The notes below the pieces were generated by a model. That model was not told where the DNA came from, searched no databases, and saw nothing but the letters and a program-made list of their open reading frames with translations. From an uncultured Acidobacteriota bacterium (GTDB taxonomy: Bacteria; Acidobacteriota; Thermoanaerobaculia; Multivoradales; SZUA-115), in assembly GCA_937867335.1 (NCBI GenBank), contig CALMKX010000322.1, forward strand, positions 1 to 35,079: a stretch of 35,079 nt of DNA, written 5' to 3'. This document shows positions 34,430 through 35,079 of the stretch, in pieces; the first letter of the stretch is position 1; each line of letters opens with the position of its first letter. A program made the position numbers and the translations under genes.

Positions 34430-34894
34430 ATTCCAGAGCATCAGCCCCCGCGCCTCCGCCGCCGTGCCCCCTTTCGCCATCATCGCTTGCCAGTCTTTCA
34501 AAAACGGATAATGGCGTGGCGTCCGTTCGAGAAAGCGCAGCCAGCGTTGCATCAATTCGTAATCGAGTTTGTTACGCTCGACTGCGTCAATCAGGTCTGT
34601 TTTCGGCTCGCCCTTCACACTCCAAACGGCCTGCATATATTTCGCGGCTTGCAGCGTCAAGCTTTCGGCGAGTTGCTTGCCTTCGTAGTCCACTTTGCAG
34701 ATATCTTCAGGCTTCAAATAACCTTTCGACACCATGGTCGGCGTGCAGAGGACTTCGTTCTCGCCGACACGATACGAGATGTTCCCGTCATTCGCAGCTG
34801 CGAAGCCCTTGTTGTAGACCCGGCGACCGATCTCGCAGATCCAGTCCTTGATGTCTTTGGCTTCGGCAGTGTTGAATAGCGGGTGATAGTTCAT
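34430..34894 (-). pseudogene. Chimeric ORF: class II aldolase N-terminus joined to a DUF1549-like fragment
   Basis: From the ATG at 34894 the first ~76 residues are the N-terminus of a class II aldolase/adducin-type protein: GRRVYNKGFAAANDGNISYR, LCTPTMVSKGYLKPEDIC, KVDYEGKQLA. In family members the zinc-binding His segments follow. Here the frame instead continues at about nt 34665 into LQAAKYMQAVW, KLDYELMQRWLRFLE, and YPFLKDWQAMMAKGG, which resembles part of DUF1549-type planctomycete cytochrome (PSD1) proteins. Beyond about 34430 the frame carries no recognisable protein and runs antisense into the HzsA-related gene, stopping at 34154. Base composition is clearly less GC-rich than the rest. 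No ribosome site is visible. It is either a broken, transferred segment or an assembly junction; an expressed protein is unlikely. Confidence 0.6.
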
Positions 34895-35079
34895 AAGAAG
34901 GGTCGAGGGTCTAGAGTCCAGGGCGAGTGTTTGCTGATGGCTGCAAGCAGCAAACAGCAACAAGTGAGTGCCAAAAATTGAGGGGTGATGGTGCTGTCAT
35001 CTATCACAGACAACACGACGCAAACGGCCTCAAACGCGGCGATGCCCAAGCTGAATACTCGGCGGGTTTGCCGGGGCAA
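34895..35079. other. Right-end sequence, no gene seen
   Basis: AT-richer sequence upstream of the chimeric ORF, without a supported gene. It has the look of intergenic DNA of a different composition from the main part of the window. A minus-strand frame stays open to the edge but has no recognisable content. Confidence 0.4.

Noticed and set aside
34376-34879. 167-codon plus-strand frame at the right end
   Set aside because: Antisense to the aldolase/DUF1549-like chimera, whose minus-strand translation carries recognisable family sequence.

Overview
The window is a GC-rich, densely coded bacterial segment. Its gene repertoire fits a soil or sediment Acidobacteriota lineage of the Thermoanaerobaculia type. 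The pointers are a Reg_prop sensor, a sigma-70 ECF factor of the TIGR02999 type coupled to a TPR-bearing Ser/Thr kinase, many Sec-secreted proteins, multihaem cytochromes and a Sec-exported YD-repeat/Rhs protein. This assignment is an inference from gene content; no rRNA or tRNA gene is visible.

Layout. 1-1848 (-): 5'-part of a two-component-type beta-propeller sensor, cut by the left edge. 2153-3415 (-): octahaem cytochrome c of the hydroxylamine-oxidoreductase type. 3560-6432 (-): an S8 protease followed by a small secreted protein that repeats the protease's Cys-rich C-terminal domain. 6564-6965 (-) is a DUF1801 protein, divergent from exodeoxyribonuclease III (7117-7896, +). Then come a serine hydrolase and a small Cys-rich secreted protein.

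9466-15003 (+) is the leucine operon: a sigma-70-like promoter, a 48-codon Leu-rich leader peptide, an intrinsic terminator with a competing antiterminator, a class IV aminotransferase-like protein without its PLP lysine, then leuA-leuC-leuD-leuB with overlapping or nearly overlapping ends. The leader has the architecture of a classical transcription attenuator. LeuA lacks the C-terminal allosteric domain, so leucine feedback may have moved from protein to RNA level.

15093-18196 (+): ECF sigma factor and Ser/Thr kinase, overlapping. 18340-21558 (+): three unrelated secreted proteins (tandem DUF1566, a Cys-containing secreted family, a TPR-like protein).

21590-31117 is an Rhs polymorphic-toxin island on the minus strand. 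It holds a secreted accessory protein, a 1686-residue Rhs protein with a variable C-terminal tip, an overlapping candidate immunity gene, three small accessory genes, a displaced Rhs tip with its own overlapping candidate immunity gene, and a frameshifted 139-bp copy of the Rhs core. Base composition in the 21.6-25.4 kb part is visibly less GC-rich than the flanks.

31359-34340 (+) encodes a di-haem protein of the HzsA-related family ending in a GFESG-type tail. The last ~640 bases are less GC-rich and hold a chimeric ORF (class II aldolase N-terminus joined to a DUF1549-like fragment), which suggests a rearrangement, transfer or assembly junction.

The best candidates for something new are the leucine attenuator with its lysine-less aminotransferase homologue and truncated LeuA, and the Rhs tip array.
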